DNA of 64,000 nucleotides from Buchnera aphidicola (Phyllaphis fagi) (lineage in GTDB: Bacteria; Pseudomonadota; Gammaproteobacteria; Enterobacterales; Enterobacteriaceae), in assembly GCF_964058955.1 (NCBI RefSeq), contig NZ_OZ060370.1, forward strand, positions 62,001 to 126,000, in the 5' to 3' direction. The notes under the pieces are model-generated. The model made no database searches and was not told the DNA's origin. It was given only the letters and a program-made list of their open reading frames with translations. Position 1 is the first letter of the stretch, and each line of letters opens with the position of its first letter. Below, piece after piece: positions 1-10,578 of this stretch. A program made the translations under genes and the position numbers.

Positions 1-717
1 AATATTGGTAAAGAAATTTTAAATTATATTCCCGGAACAGTTTCTAGTGAAATTGATGCTAGGTTATCGTTTAATCAGGATCTTTGTATTCAAAAAGCGC
101 ATAAAATTATTAATATGTATGAAGCAGAAGGTATTGATCGTTCAAAAGTATTAATTAAATTAGCTTCTACTTGGGAATGTGTTCAAGCAGCAAAAGAATT
201 AAAAAAAAATAATATTAATTGTAATTTAACTTTATTATTTTCTCTTGCTCAAGCTAAAATATGTGCAGAATCTGAAGTATTTTTAATTTCTCCTTTTGTT
301 GGTAGAATTTATGATTGGTATTATGAACGTCAATATTTTAAAAAATGTAATGTTAATGATGATCCTGGGGTGTTATCACTAAAAAAAATATATTCATATT
401 ATAAACAATATAATTATCAAACTATTATTATGGGTGCTAGCTTTCGTAATGTGCAACAAATTTTAGCTTTATCAGGTTGTGATTATTTAACTATTTCTCC
501 TATATTTTTAGAAGAGTTACAAAATTCAACTGAAATAGTAAATAGAAATTTATTTCCAACAGAATGTATTTTAGAAAAACCTATTCCTTTAAGTGAATCC
601 GATTTTAGATTACAGCATAATCAAGATTTAATGGCTGTAGAAAAATTATCACATGGAATTAATCAGTTTAGTCAAGATCAAGAAAAATTAGAAAAGATAT
701 TAGATTCTATGATATAA
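1..717 (+). CDS. talA: Transaldolase, 5' end outside the window
   Basis: Transaldolase of the non-oxidative pentose phosphate pathway moves a dihydroxyacetone unit between sugar phosphates, giving erythrose-4-phosphate for aromatic synthesis. The reading frame is open from base 1, so the N-terminal part, including the start codon, lies upstream; 238 codons plus stop are visible of about 316 in E. coli. The Schiff-base lysine lies in KLASTW (the KLASTW segment begins near base 151). [11 protein letters not shown] and the later SPIFLEEL segment are typical of the family. It is 41 bases upstream of tkt on the same strand, the same pairing as talA-tktB in E. coli, so the two are probably co-transcribed. 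The product is cytoplasmic. Identification is firm; talA rather than talB rests on that neighbour. Confidence 0.96.
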   Translation, partial: NIGKEILNYIPGTVSSEIDARLSFNQDLCIQKAHKIINMYEAEGIDRSKVLIKLASTWECVQAAKELKKNNINCNLTLLFSLAQAKICAESEVFLISPFVGRIYDWYYERQYFKKCNVNDDPGVLSLKKIYSYYKQYNYQTIIMGASFRNVQQILALSGCDYLTISPIFLEELQNSTEIVNRNLFPTECILEKPIPLSESDFRLQHNQDLMAVEKLSHGINQFSQDQEKLEKILDSMI

Positions 718-758
718 AAACATTTACTTATTTTTTTTATTATTAAAGGAGTTTTAAT

Positions 759-2771
759 ATGTGTTCACGTAAAAAATTAGCCAATGCTGTACGAATGTTA
801 AGTATAGATGCTATACAAAGAGCAAAATCTGGACATCCAGGGGCGCCAATGGGTATGGCAGATATAATTGAAGTATTATGGAGAAGTTTTTTAAAACATA
901 ATCCTTGTAATCCTTATTGGGATAATCGTGATCGATTTATTTTATCTAATGGGCATGCATCAATGTTATTATATAGTGTATTACATTTAACAGGTTATGA
1001 TATATCTATAGATGATATAAAAGATTTTAGACAATTATATTCTAAAACTCCTGGTCATCCAGAAGTTGAATGTACTCCTGGGGTTGAAATTACAACTGGT
1101 CCATTAGGTCAAGGACTAGCTTCAGCGGTTGGAATGGCTATTGCTGAACGGGTACTTTCAGCTTATTTTAATCGTTTAAATTATGATATTGTAGATCATT
1201 ATACTTGGGTATTTGTAGGTGATGGATGTTTAATGGAAGGAATTTCACATGAAGTATGTTCATTAGCTGGTTCTTTACAATTAGGAAAATTAATTGTATT
1301 TTATGATAATAATGGTATTTCTATTGATGGTAATGTATGTAATTGGTATAATGATAATACTGCTCAACGATTTTTAGCATATAATTGGCATGTAGTTGAT
1401 TCAATAGATGGTCATGATGCAAATGATATTTTTAAAGCTATTCAACTTGCTCAAAAAGTTTCTGATAAACCATCTATAATTATTTGTAATACAATTATTG
1501 GTTTTGGATCACCTAATAAATCAGGTACATCTGATGTTCATGGTTCTCCTTTAGGGGAAGAAGAAATTAATTTATCTCGAGAAGCATTACATTGGAAATA
1601 TCCACCTTTTTATATTCCTGATAATATTTATAAAAAATGGGATGCTCGAGATATGGGGAAAAAATTAGAAAAAGAATGGAATACATTATTTTCTAAATAT
1701 CAAATAGATCATCCTGATTTATCAAGAGAATACATAAGACGTATGTCTGGTATATTACCGATTAATTGGTCTACTCAAATAAATAAGTTAATTGAAAAAA
1801 GTAAAAATAGTAATTTTAATATAGCTACACGTCAATCATCTCAACATGTATTAGAATTTTTAGGGACATTATTACCAGAATTATTAGGTGGATCAGCAGA
1901 TTTAGCACCTAGTAATTTAACGAAATGGTCAGGTTCTTGTTCTATTAAAGATAATAAATCTGGAAATTATATTCATTATGGGGTTCGTGAATTTGGAATG
2001 ACTGCTATTGGTAATGGCATATCACAACATGGAGGTTTTATTCCTTATACAGCAACATTTTTAGTATTTTCAGATTATGCAAAAAATGCTATACGTATGT
2101 CTGCATTAATGAAAACAAGACATATTTTAATATATACTCATGATTCTATTGGTTTAGGAGAAGATGGTCCAACTCATCAACCTATTGAACAATTATCTCA
2201 TTTAAGATCTATACCAAATATGAGTGTTTGGAGACCTAGTGATACTTTAGAGACAGTTATTGCTTGGAAACATGCTATAGAAAGATATAAAGGCCCAACG
2301 GCTTTAATATTATCACGTCAAAATTTATATCAATTACAACGCACATCTAATCAGATAAAAGATATATCTAGAGGTGGGTATATACTAAAAGATTCTAAAG
2401 AAACAATTGATATAATTTTAATATCTACTGGATCTGAATTAAAATTAACAATGTTAGTTGCAAATCAAATTACACGAATGGGATATGGTGTTCGAGTAGT
2501 ATCTATGCCATCTATTGATATTTTCGAAAATCAAGAAAATGCGTATCAAGAATTAGTATTACCTCGTTCAGTACGATGTCGTGTTGCTATAGAAGCAGGA
2601 AAATCTGATTGTTGGTATAAATATGTTGGATTACATGGTCTTGTTATAGGAATAGATAGTTTTGGAGAATCTGCTCCATCTGACAAGTTATTTAATATGT
2701 TTGGTTTTACAGTAGATCATATAGTTAAAAAATCCAAAAATTTATTGAATAGTATGTTAAAAATAATTTAA
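759..2771 (+). CDS. tkt: Transketolase
   Basis: Thiamine-diphosphate enzyme that transfers two-carbon ketol units and links glycolysis with pentose phosphates. With 670 residues it is full length (E. coli about 665). Visible in order: SGHPGAP near residue 26, NGHASM (substrate histidine), the ThDP/magnesium motif GDGCLMEG near 154, the catalytic glutamate in GVREFGM, and [15 protein letters not shown]. An AGGAG Shine-Dalgarno sequence at 747-751 sets the ATG. It follows talA closely and resembles E. coli TktB in both sequence and neighbour. With talA it supplies erythrose-4-phosphate to aroH and, via ribose-5-phosphate and PRPP, the his operon. No key residue is missing. Confidence 0.97.
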   Translation: MCSRKKLANAVRMLSIDAIQRAKSGHPGAPMGMADIIEVLWRSFLKHNPCNPYWDNRDRFILSNGHASMLLYSVLHLTGYDISIDDIKDFRQLYSKTPGHPEVECTPGVEITTGPLGQGLASAVGMAIAERVLSAYFNRLNYDIVDHYTWVFVGDGCLMEGISHEVCSLAGSLQLGKLIVFYDNNGISIDGNVCNWYNDNTAQRFLAYNWHVVDSIDGHDANDIFKAIQLAQKVSDKPSIIICNTIIGFGSPNKSGTSDVHGSPLGEEEINLSREALHWKYPPFYIPDNIYKKWDARDMGKKLEKEWNTLFSKYQIDHPDLSREYIRRMSGILPINWSTQINKLIEKSKNSNFNIATRQSSQHVLEFLGTLLPELLGGSADLAPSNLTKWSGSCSIKDNKSGNYIHYGVREFGMTAIGNGISQHGGFIPYTATFLVFSDYAKNAIRMSALMKTRHILIYTHDSIGLGEDGPTHQPIEQLSHLRSIPNMSVWRPSDTLETVIAWKHAIERYKGPTALILSRQNLYQLQRTSNQIKDISRGGYILKDSKETIDIILISTGSELKLTMLVANQITRMGYGVRVVSMPSIDIFENQENAYQELVLPRSVRCRVAIEAGKSDCWYKYVGLHGLVIGIDSFGESAPSDKLFNMFGFTVDHIVKKSKNLLNSMLKII

Positions 2772-2867
2772 TTCAAAAATTATAACTTTAGTCTTTCAAA
2801 ATTATTTGAAGATAATTATAATTTTGTAGATTAGTAAATTTATTGTGATTTCAATGAGAATAAAAAT

Positions 2868-3998
2868 ATGAATTGTTGCCCTATTCTTAATTTAGCAAAA
2901 CAATTAATTTCTGTTCCTTCTATCAGTCCTTTAGATTTAGGTTGTCAAAATATCATTGCTAATAGATTATCTAAAATTGGCTTTAACATTTCATTTTTAA
3001 AAAATAAAAAAACAGATAATTTATGGGCTTATCGTGGGAATGGAATTACATTATCTTTTGCAGGACATACTGATGTTGTACCGCCTGGTAATGAAAAATT
3101 ATGGTATTGTGCTCCTTTTTTACCTACTGTAAAAAATGGATATTTATTTGGTCGGGGTGCATCAGATATGAAGGGATCAATAGCTGCTATGGTAATAGCA
3201 GCAGAAAGATTTGTTGCTTGCTTTCCTCATCATTCTGGAAGATTATCATTTTTAATTACATCTGATGAAGAATCTAGCGCTACAAATGGTACAATACGTA
3301 TTATAGAATATTTAAAATTAATACATGAACATATTAATTTTTGTATTATAGGTGAACCTACAAGTAATAAAATTCTTGGTGATATGATTAAACCTGGAAG
3401 AAGAGGTTCGTTAAATTTAGATTTATTTATTTATGGATTGCAAGGTCATATAGCGTATCCTGAATTAGCAAAGAATGCGATACATCATGCTGCACCTTTT
3501 TTAAAATCTCTTACTGAATATCAATGGAGTAATGGTAATAAAGATTTTTTACCTACTAGTATGCAAATTTCTAATATACATTCTGGATTAGGTCGTGATA
3601 ATATAATTCCAGAAGAATTACACATTCAGTTAAATTTTCGATTTGGAACAGATATTTCAATTCAAGATATTCAAAATAAATTAAAACAATTATTGTCAAT
3701 GTATAATATAAAATATACGTTGAAATGGAGATTATCTGGTAAACCGTTTTTAACTAAATCCTCTCATTTAATTAAATTAGTTATGAATTCTATTAAGAAA
3801 TTTAATAATGTTCATACAAAGTTATCAACTTCAGGAGGAACATCTGATGGTCGTTTTATTACAGATATTGCTTTTGAATTAATTGAATTAGGATTACTAA
3901 ATAATACTATTCATGCAGTGAATGAATGTGTAAAAATACAAGATTTACAAATACTCAGTTCTATTTATGAAGATATTATGAGAAAAATATTAGTTTAG
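2868..3998 (+). CDS. dapE: Succinyl-diaminopimelate desuccinylase
   Basis: Zinc-dependent M20-family hydrolase that removes succinate from N-succinyl-LL-diaminopimelate, a late step to meso-diaminopimelate and lysine. The 376 residues match the E. coli length (375). Metal and catalytic residues are all present: the H and D of AGHTDVVPPG, D of SDMKGS, the glutamates of SDEESS, E of GEPTS, and H of TIHAVNE near the C-terminus. The gene is 96 bases downstream of tkt and points toward dapA, which is on the opposite strand. A short hairpin between them probably ends both transcripts. The Shine-Dalgarno sequence is poor. Confidence 0.97.
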   Translation: MNCCPILNLAKQLISVPSISPLDLGCQNIIANRLSKIGFNISFLKNKKTDNLWAYRGNGITLSFAGHTDVVPPGNEKLWYCAPFLPTVKNGYLFGRGASDMKGSIAAMVIAAERFVACFPHHSGRLSFLITSDEESSATNGTIRIIEYLKLIHEHINFCIIGEPTSNKILGDMIKPGRRGSLNLDLFIYGLQGHIAYPELAKNAIHHAAPFLKSLTEYQWSNGNKDFLPTSMQISNIHSGLGRDNIIPEELHIQLNFRFGTDISIQDIQNKLKQLLSMYNIKYTLKWRLSGKPFLTKSSHLIKLVMNSIKKFNNVHTKLSTSGGTSDGRFITDIAFELIELGLLNNTIHAVNECVKIQDLQILSSIYEDIMRKILV

Positions 3999-4019
3999 AA
4001 AATTATTTATATTTATATT

Positions 4020-4043
4020 CAGAGTATCAAATATGATACTCTG
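4020..4043. terminator. Hairpin terminator between convergent dapE and dapA
   Basis: A perfect 10-bp stem (4020-4029 with 4034-4043) closed by a 4-base loop, with four G-C pairs, lies in the 108-base gap between the 3' ends of dapE and dapA. It lacks a clean T-run on either strand. It is read as a bidirectional terminator from its position, its symmetry and its stability relative to the AT-rich surroundings. Confidence 0.6.
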
Positions 4044-4106
4044 CTAAAATTAATAATATTGCATTTAAATACATGGATGATTAATATATTTAAATATATA
4101 ATAATT

Positions 4107-4988
4107 TTAATGTATCATATTTGCTTTTTTTAAAGCTAAATATAACATATTTTTATTAGTATCAGATAAAGAGGTTAATGGTAATCTTAAATAATTATTC
4201 TGGATCATTCCTAACTTCCATGCAGCCCATTTAATAGGTATAGGATTAGGTTCTAAAAATAAAGATTCATGTATTAGCATTAATTTTTTATTAATTATTC
4301 TAGCATTTATAAAATCTTTTTTTAATGCTAAAGAACACATATTAGACATATCTTTTGCAGCTATATTAGCTGTAACAGAAATTACACCTTGACCTCCAAG
4401 TTGTATAAAATCTAAAGCAGTTGCATCATCACCGCTAATTAAGAGAAAATTCTTACTTACATATTGTTTAATTTTGTGTATTCTTGAAAGATCTCCAGTA
4501 GCTTCTTTAATTCCTATAATATTTTGGAGTTTTGATAATTTAATTACTGTTTCTGGTAGCATATCACAACCAGTTCGACTAGGTACATTATATAAAATTT
4601 GTGGAATATTTGTACTTTCTGAAATTGCTTTAAAATGTTGATATAATCCTTTTTGTGTGGGTTTATTATAATATGGTACTACGGTTAAACAACCACCAAT
4701 TCCTGAATTTTCAAATTTTTTTGTTAATGTAATTGCTTCTGATGTTGAATTAGCACCTGTTCCAGCTATGACTGGTATTTTCCCTTCTGATAATTCTAAT
4801 GTGAGTAATACTGTATTAATATGTTCTTTTTGATTAAGAGTAGCTGATTCTCCGGTTGTTCCAACAGAAACAATAGCTGTTGTTTTATTTTTAATATGAT
4901 ATTGAATAAGGTTTTTTAAACTATTTTTACAAATATGACCTTCTTTATTCATAGGTGTAATTAATGCAACAATACTGCCTTTAAACAT
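4107..4988 (-). CDS. dapA: 4-hydroxy-tetrahydrodipicolinate synthase
   Basis: Condenses pyruvate with aspartate semialdehyde, the first committed step of lysine and diaminopimelate synthesis; cytoplasmic TIM barrel. It has 293 residues (E. coli 292). All active-site elements are visible: TTGES near residue 44, the tyrosine in PYYNKP, Y and R in LYNVPSRTG near 133-138, and the Schiff-base lysine in IGIKEATG near 161. The start is fixed by AGGAG a few bases upstream of the ATG. The 280-base region before it contains two adjacent inverted repeats that could fold in the leader. It is transcribed away from aroC's stop and toward dapE. Together with dapB and dapE in this window it covers three steps of the lysine branch. 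Confidence 0.98.
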   Translation of the reverse strand: MFKGSIVALITPMNKEGHICKNSLKNLIQYHIKNKTTAIVSVGTTGESATLNQKEHINTVLLTLELSEGKIPVIAGTGANSTSEAITLTKKFENSGIGGCLTVVPYYNKPTQKGLYQHFKAISESTNIPQILYNVPSRTGCDMLPETVIKLSKLQNIIGIKEATGDLSRIHKIKQYVSKNFLLISGDDATALDFIQLGGQGVISVTANIAAKDMSNMCSLALKKDFINARIINKKLMLIHESLFLEPNPIPIKWAAWKLGMIQNNYLRLPLTSLSDTNKNMLYLALKKANMIH

Positions 4989-5000
4989 TTTAATCTCCTA

Positions 5001-5070
5001 AAAAAATTGATTTTATATCTTTAAATTCATATAGAATCAATTTTTTAGTTTTTAATATTATTAAAAACTA
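5001..5070 (-). promoter_or_regulatory. Two adjacent inverted repeats in the dapA leader
   Basis: Read on the minus strand, a 10-bp perfect inverted repeat (5061-5070 with 5046-5055, 5-base loop) is followed at once by a 12-bp one (5035-5046 with 5001-5012, 22-base loop). The 3' arm of the second ends in a run of U immediately before the dapA Shine-Dalgarno sequence. They could form a leader structure controlling dapA. Both stems are almost all A-U, and repeats of this size are expected by chance in such AT-rich DNA, so function is only a possibility. It is not recognisable as a lysine riboswitch. Confidence 0.3.
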
Positions 5071-5268
5071 TCTAAATATAATATTTTTATATTATTTACT
5101 TACATGTTATGTTTATAAAATTATTATATTAATAAGTTGTTATTATTTAAAATATATTAAATTTTCATATTATTTTATAATAAAATTGTGAATTATTTAA
5201 ATATAAAAATTTTTTTTTAATAAAAATTCTAGTTTATTAATGAGTTATTCAATATGTTTTTTATAAAT

Positions 5269-6345
5269 TTAATATGTTTTTAATTTTCCACATTGTGCTT
5301 GAAAACGTAATATATGATCCATTAAAATAATTGATACCATTGCTTCTGCTATAGGTACTGCCCTAATACCTAAGCAAGGGTCATGACGTCCTTTAACTTG
5401 AATAGTTGTTTCTGTTTTTTTATCGTTTGTAATTGTATTAATTGGTATATTGATACTGGAAGTTGGTTTTATTGCAATTCTTGCAATAATATTTTCTCCA
5501 GTACTAATACCACCAAGTATACCTCCTGCATGATTACTTTTAAAACCTTGCAAATACATTTCATCACGACTTTCGCTACCTAATTGTTGTATTACAGAAA
5601 ATCCATCACCTATTTCTACTCCTTTTACTGCATTAATACTCATTAGAGCATGCGCTAAATCTGCATCAAGTCTATCAAAAACTGGTTCACCTAACCCTAT
5701 AGGAATATTTTCTGATATTATTGTAACTGAAGAACCGATAGAATTACCAGTTTTTTTTAAATATTTAATTTTTTGTTTTAAATGGTCTATATCATGTATA
5801 TTAGGACAAAAGAATGGATTTTTATTAACTTGATCCCATGATTGAAATTGGCATATAATAGATCCTAATTGTGATAAATACCCTTGAATATTTATGTTAT
5901 ATGTATCTTTTAAATATTTTTTAGCAATGGCTCCAGCCGCTACTCTCATTACTGTTTCTCGAGCAGAAGATCGTCCACCTCCTCGATAATCTCGTATGCC
6001 ATATTTCATTTGATATGTATAATCAGCATGACCTGGACGGAATATATTTTTAATATTATTATAATCTTGTGATCTTTGATCAGTATTTTTAACAGTTAAA
6101 CCTATACTAGTTCCAGTTGTTACACCTTCAAAAATTCCAGATAGAATTTTTATTTTATCTGGTTCTCGTCTTTGTGTTGTATATTGTGAAGAACCTGGTT
6201 TTCTACGATCTAATTCTTTTTGTATGTCTTGGTGATTTATTTTAATTCCTGGTGGCATTCCATCAATAATACAACCTAATTTTAATCCATGTGATTCACC
6301 AAATGTATGAACACGAAAAATTTTTCCAATTGTGTTACCAGCCAT
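5269..6345 (-). CDS. aroC: Chorismate synthase
   Basis: Converts 5-enolpyruvylshikimate-3-phosphate to chorismate, the common precursor of Phe, Tyr and Trp, using reduced FMN without net redox change. It has 358 residues (E. coli 361). Typical motifs are TFGESHG at the N-terminus, [17 protein letters not shown], and the FMN-binding [12 protein letters not shown] block. The gene is divergent from smrB with a 146-base gap, as in E. coli where smrB and aroC are close neighbours. It supplies the aromatic pathway fed by aroH elsewhere in the window. No degraded residues were noticed. Confidence 0.97.
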   Translation of the reverse strand: MAGNTIGKIFRVHTFGESHGLKLGCIIDGMPPGIKINHQDIQKELDRRKPGSSQYTTQRREPDKIKILSGIFEGVTTGTSIGLTVKNTDQRSQDYNNIKNIFRPGHADYTYQMKYGIRDYRGGGRSSARETVMRVAAGAIAKKYLKDTYNINIQGYLSQLGSIICQFQSWDQVNKNPFFCPNIHDIDHLKQKIKYLKKTGNSIGSSVTIISENIPIGLGEPVFDRLDADLAHALMSINAVKGVEIGDGFSVIQQLGSESRDEMYLQGFKSNHAGGILGGISTGENIIARIAIKPTSSINIPINTITNDKKTETTIQVKGRHDPCLGIRAVPIAEAMVSIILMDHILRFQAQCGKLKTY

Positions 6346-6491
6346 ATTTCCTCTTATAATAATTACGTTAAAATAAAATTATATACTTAATTTTAAAATA
6401 AGTATTGGACATTTTTAGAATATGATTTAATATTATAAGACTATTATTTTATAGAATTCAAGAATAAATATTATTTTGGTGTGAATAATTT

Positions 6492-7046
6492 ATGAAAAAA
6501 AATAGAATTTTTTGTTCCAAAGATAATTTATCTTTTTATGAATGTTTTCAAAAAATACGTAAAATGAAACAAGATACTATCTTTCATAATAAATCTTATG
6601 AATTAAACAGAAAAAAATATTATATAAAAAAAATAATGCATCAACAAGATATGAATATTTACTTTTTTAATTATAATACTTCTTATAATTCTATTCAAAG
6701 TAATCCAGTTTCTTATATAAAGAGTCAATTATTTTATCCTGAGTTGCAGAAATTAAAAAATAGGAAATATATTTCTGATATCTATTTGGATTTACATGGT
6801 TTAAATCAGAATCATGCTCAAAGAGAATTAAGTAAATTAATATTTATATGTCATAAAAAACAATTATCGTGTTGTTCTATAATACATGGTCATGGTAAAA
6901 ATATTTTAAAATATCAAATTCCGATTTGGTTATCTAAACATCCTGATGTTATAGCTTTTTACCAAGTTCCAAAATTATTTGGATATAATACTACTTTATC
7001 TGTGTTGATGAAATATGTATTACAGAAAAATAAATATATGTTTTAA
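6492..7046 (+). CDS. smrB: SmrB-like endonuclease, ribosome rescue factor
   Basis: Small Smr-domain protein, the E. coli SmrB (YfcN) counterpart, which is known to cleave mRNA at collided ribosomes. It has 184 residues (E. coli 183). The C-terminal Smr domain keeps both signature motifs, DLHG near residue 103 and HGHGK near 137. The N-terminal part is basic, as in the family, with the conserved KMKQDTI patch. It sits next to and divergent from aroC, as in E. coli. No Shine-Dalgarno sequence is obvious. Retention of a ribosome-quality-control nuclease in so reduced a genome is of some interest. The name is secure by motifs plus neighbour; activity here is inferred. Confidence 0.9.
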   Translation: MKKNRIFCSKDNLSFYECFQKIRKMKQDTIFHNKSYELNRKKYYIKKIMHQQDMNIYFFNYNTSYNSIQSNPVSYIKSQLFYPELQKLKNRKYISDIYLDLHGLNQNHAQRELSKLIFICHKKQLSCCSIIHGHGKNILKYQIPIWLSKHPDVIAFYQVPKLFGYNTTLSVLMKYVLQKNKYMF

Positions 7047-7274
7047 GTTGTATTGATTTGATATTGCAATAATTTTATATGATTGAATATATTTAAATTT
7101 ACATACATTTTAATTGATAGAATTGATAAAAATTATATTTTTTAGGTGTATGTAAAATGTATTTTATTAAATTTATATACAGTTTACTACATATAATGGC
7201 ATAAATTATTTATTTTATATATATGTTAATTATAGTTATTATAAATATCTTAGTAATAATATTTAGGTTATGTA
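7047..7274 (+). other. Leader region of the his operon
   Basis: This 228-base gap between smrB and hisG should hold the his promoter. I searched it for an E. coli-style leader peptide with a run of histidine codons and for attenuator stems and found neither. One 10-bp inverted repeat (7098-7107 with 7147-7156, 39-base spacer) is present, of uncertain meaning. Attenuation of the operon by His-tRNA therefore appears absent. Confidence 0.5.
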
Positions 7275-8174
7275 ATGTTAAATAAAAATAGATTACGTAT
7301 TGCTATGCAAAAAACAGGTCGATTAAGTCAAGATTCTTTACAATTATTAATACAATGTGGTATTAAAATTAATTTAAAAAAACAACAATTAATTTCTTTT
7401 GCTGAAAATATGCCAATTGATATTATGAGAGTTAGAGATGATGATATTCCGGGTTTAGTAATGGATAAAGTAGTAGATTTAGGTATTGTAGGTGAAAATG
7501 TTTTACAGGAAGAAAAATTAAAACGTAAATCACGATCGGAAAAATTTTTTTATACTATACTTAAACATTTAGATTTTGGTATTTGCCGTTTATCTCTTTC
7601 TATACCTTGTAATCAAAAGTATATTGGAATACAAAGTTTTAAAAATTCTTGTATTGCAACTTCTTATCCCTTTTTACTAAAAAAGTATTTTGATGATCAA
7701 GGTATAAAATTTAATTTTTTTATATTAAATGGTTCTGTAGAAGTTGCACCTGTTGCTGGTTTATCTGATGCTATATGTGATTTAATTTCTACTGGTGCCA
7801 CTTTAGAGGAAAATGGATTACAGGAAGTAGAAGTGATTTATTCTTCTCGTGCTTGTTTAATATCAAGATTTGGAAATATTTCAAACAATAAAATAATACT
7901 TATTAATAAACTGATCACTCGTATTGATGGTGTAATAAAAGCACGAGAATCTAAATATATTATGTTACATGCTCCATCGTCTAAATTAAATGAAGTAATA
8001 TCTTTATTACATGGAGCAGAGCATCCTACAATATCCAAATTAGCAGGAGAAACTAATAAAGTAGCAATGCATATGGTTAGTAGTGAAACATTATTTTGGG
8101 AAACTATGGAAAGATTAAAAGCTTTAGGAGCTAGTTCGATTTTAGTATTACCTATCGAAAAAATGATGGAGTAA
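7275..8174 (+). CDS. hisG: ATP phosphoribosyltransferase (long form)
   Basis: First enzyme of histidine synthesis: joins ATP and PRPP. The 299 residues equal E. coli HisG, so this is the long form with a C-terminal ACT-like regulatory domain, which does not require HisZ. Seen are [12 protein letters not shown] at the N-terminus, [12 protein letters not shown], and the PRPP-binding segment [14 protein letters not shown]. In E. coli the C-terminal domain mediates histidine feedback; that it does so here is inferred from its retention. First gene of the operon; hisD starts 3 bases after its stop. Confidence 0.98.
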   Translation: MLNKNRLRIAMQKTGRLSQDSLQLLIQCGIKINLKKQQLISFAENMPIDIMRVRDDDIPGLVMDKVVDLGIVGENVLQEEKLKRKSRSEKFFYTILKHLDFGICRLSLSIPCNQKYIGIQSFKNSCIATSYPFLLKKYFDDQGIKFNFFILNGSVEVAPVAGLSDAICDLISTGATLEENGLQEVEVIYSSRACLISRFGNISNNKIILINKLITRIDGVIKARESKYIMLHAPSSKLNEVISLLHGAEHPTISKLAGETNKVAMHMVSSETLFWETMERLKALGASSILVLPIEKMME

Positions 8175-8177
8175 AAT

Positions 8178-9491
8178 ATGTTATTTACAAATAAAATAAC
8201 TTACTGGAATAATCTGAATTCTATTCAGAAACAAAATATATTATTGAGACCAAAAATATTAAAACAAAATCATGTTAAAAAAACAGTTAAAAAAATTATA
8301 TCAAATGTTATGAATTTAGGAGATAAAGCATTATATAAGTATACTAAAAAATTTGATAATGTAACATTAAATAATTTTAAAGTTTCTCAGGATAAAATTG
8401 ATAAATCTGAATGTTTAGTGAATCAAGATTTTAAAAAATCAATCTTGTCATCTTTTAAAAATATTTATAAATTTCATTTACATCAAAATATGAAAATAAT
8501 TGATATAGATATTCAACCTGGTATACGTTGTCAACAAATGATTATTCCTATTGAATCGGTTGGTTTATATATTCCTGGCGGATTGTCTCCTTTGTTTTCT
8601 AGTGTATTGATGCTAGCAATACCAGCTTCTATTGCAGGTTGCAAAAATATTATATTGTGTTCTCCTCCTCCAATTGTTAATGAGATTTTATATGTTGCGA
8701 AAATATGTGGAATTAAAAATATATTTGAAATTGGTGGTGCTCAAGCTATTGCTGCTCTTGCTGTTGGAACAGAAACAATTACAAAAGTCAATAAAGTATT
8801 TGGTCCAGGAAATGCGTATGTTACAGAAGCAAAATTACAATTAAATCAATTGCTATCAGATTTTTCTATTGATATGATTGCAGGTCCATCTGAATTATTG
8901 ATTATTGCAGATTGTTTTGCTAATTCTTCGTTTATTGCTGCTGATTTATTATCTCAAGCTGAACATGGACCTGATTCTCAAGTTATTTTATTAACTCCTG
9001 ATGAAAAAATAGCACAAAAAGTATTATTAGAAATTAATAAACAAATATTTTATTTATCTAGAAAAGATATTATTTTAAGTGCATTAAAGAATAGTAGATT
9101 GATTGTTACAAGTAATTTGTTAGAATGTATAGAAATATCTAATCATTATGCTCCAGAACATTTAATTATTCAAACAAAAAAACCGAGATGTATATTAAAA
9201 AATATTGTTAATGCTGGATCAATATTTTTAGGTCATTGGTCACCTGAATCAGTTGGAGATTATATTTCTGGACCTAATCATGTTTTACCAACTTATGGTA
9301 GTGCTGTTTCTGCTTCAGGGTTAAGTGTAATAGATTTTCAAAAACGTATTAGTGTGCAAGAATTGACATCTTATGGTTTAAAAAATGTTTCTAAAGCAGT
9401 ACAGTGTTTATCTTTATTTGAAAAAATGGATGCTCATAGTAATGCTGTAACAATACGTGTTAATTCTCTTGGAAAGAATTATGAAAAGTAG
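8178..9491 (+). CDS. hisD: Histidinol dehydrogenase
   Basis: Zinc- and NAD-dependent enzyme for the last two oxidations, histidinol to histidine. It has 437 residues (E. coli 434). Diagnostic features are the YIPGG nucleotide-binding segment, KVFGPGNAYVTEAK, SQAEHGPDSQ (zinc Gln/His), YAPEHL, GDYISGPNHVLPT (zinc Asp) and the C-terminal MDAHSNAV with a zinc histidine. It starts 3 bases after hisG and overlaps the start of hisC by 11 bases, which suggests translational coupling. All catalytic residues are retained. Confidence 0.98.
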   Translation: MLFTNKITYWNNLNSIQKQNILLRPKILKQNHVKKTVKKIISNVMNLGDKALYKYTKKFDNVTLNNFKVSQDKIDKSECLVNQDFKKSILSSFKNIYKFHLHQNMKIIDIDIQPGIRCQQMIIPIESVGLYIPGGLSPLFSSVLMLAIPASIAGCKNIILCSPPPIVNEILYVAKICGIKNIFEIGGAQAIAALAVGTETITKVNKVFGPGNAYVTEAKLQLNQLLSDFSIDMIAGPSELLIIADCFANSSFIAADLLSQAEHGPDSQVILLTPDEKIAQKVLLEINKQIFYLSRKDIILSALKNSRLIVTSNLLECIEISNHYAPEHLIIQTKKPRCILKNIVNAGSIFLGHWSPESVGDYISGPNHVLPTYGSAVSASGLSVIDFQKRISVQELTSYGLKNVSKAVQCLSLFEKMDAHSNAVTIRVNSLGKNYEK

Positions 9492-10545
9492 TATTAAAAA
9501 ATTATCTCGTAAAAATATTTTATTATTTCAAGAATATCGATCTGCAAGAAAAATTGGTGGTACAGGAGATGTTTGGTTAAATGCAAATGAATATCCTCAA
9601 GGTATGATATTTAATCTTAGTAATTTAAAATTTAATCGTTATCCCGAATGTCAACCAAAAAATATAATTTTAAAATATTCTGAATATTCTAAAATTTCTA
9701 CGAAAAATATTTTAGTGAGTAGAGGGTCTGATGAAGCTATTGAGTTATTAATAAAGGTATTTTGTTCTCCTAAACAAGATTCCATTATTACTTTTTCACC
9801 TACTTATTCAATGTATTCTAAGATTTCAGAAATATATAATATTCATAATAAAATAATTCCACTATTTTTTAATAAAACTCTGAATATATCTGATATTCAA
9901 GCTAATTTAAATAATGTAAAATTAATATATATTTGTCGTCCTAATAATCCTACAGGTCATGTAATAAATAAAATAGATATTATTAATTTATTAAAAATAA
10001 CTTATAGGAAATGTTTAGTAATTATAGATGAAGCATATATTGAATTTTGTTATGAACATAGTTTATCTGATTTAATAGTAAAATTTTCTCATCTAGTTAT
10101 TTTAAGAACATTATCAAAATCTTTCGGATTAGCTGGTATTAGGTGTGGTTTTACTTTAGCTCATCATGATATTATTAGTTTATTAAAAAAAGTAATTACT
10201 CCATATCCTTTATCATTACCTGTAATAGATATAGCATATCAAGCGTTACAGAATCAATACATTCAAATTATGAGAAATAATGTATTAGAATTAAATAAAA
10301 ATAAATCTTGGTTGTTGAATCATTTAAATAAAATAAATTTGGTAAATAAAGTGTTTATGAGTGAAGCAAATTTTATATTAGTAAAATTTTTTTCTGTTCA
10401 TAATGTATTTCAAAAATTGTGGAATCAAGGAATTATTGTAAGAAACCAAGATCATGAATATGGATTACAAGGATGTATTAGAATATCTATTGGCACTAAA
10501 AAAGAATGTTTACATTTAATTCAAGGGTTAAAAAATATAGTTTAA
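9481..10545 (+). CDS. hisC: Histidinol-phosphate aminotransferase
   Basis: PLP-dependent class I/II aminotransferase converting imidazole-acetol phosphate to histidinol phosphate. From the ATG at 9481 it has 354 residues (E. coli 356). That start is preferred over an in-frame one at 9457 because GGAAAG lies 5-10 bases upstream and the family begins around here (KLSRKN). Motifs: RGSDEAIELL, RPNNPTGH, DEAYIEF, and the PLP lysine in LSKSFGLAGIRCGF. It overlaps the hisD 3' end by 11 bases in another frame. Confidence 0.97.
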   Translation: MKSSIKKLSRKNILLFQEYRSARKIGGTGDVWLNANEYPQGMIFNLSNLKFNRYPECQPKNIILKYSEYSKISTKNILVSRGSDEAIELLIKVFCSPKQDSIITFSPTYSMYSKISEIYNIHNKIIPLFFNKTLNISDIQANLNNVKLIYICRPNNPTGHVINKIDIINLLKITYRKCLVIIDEAYIEFCYEHSLSDLIVKFSHLVILRTLSKSFGLAGIRCGFTLAHHDIISLLKKVITPYPLSLPVIDIAYQALQNQYIQIMRNNVLELNKNKSWLLNHLNKINLVNKVFMSEANFILVKFFSVHNVFQKLWNQGIIVRNQDHEYGLQGCIRISIGTKKECLHLIQGLKNIV

Positions 10546-10578
10546 TATTCATTGTAAGTTAATTTTCAAGGAATATCT

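Noticed and set aside
5001-5070. Lysine riboswitch before dapA
   Set aside because: The region is far too short and lacks the conserved multi-helix core; only two simple stems are seen.
5383-5583. Open frame on the strand opposite aroC
   Set aside because: It is fully contained within aroC antisense, Cys/Ser/Asn-rich without family features, and expected by chance.
7098-7156. Inverted repeat upstream of hisG as a his attenuator
   Set aside because: The 39-base spacer, A/T-only character apart from two G-C pairs, and lack of His codons do not fit an attenuator.
7838-8038. Antisense open frame inside hisG
   Set aside because: It mirrors conserved HisG codons and has no ribosome-binding site or similarity.
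9457-9480. Upstream start for hisC
   Set aside because: It would add eight residues read from hisD sequence; the ATG at 9481 has the ribosome-binding site and family N-terminus.
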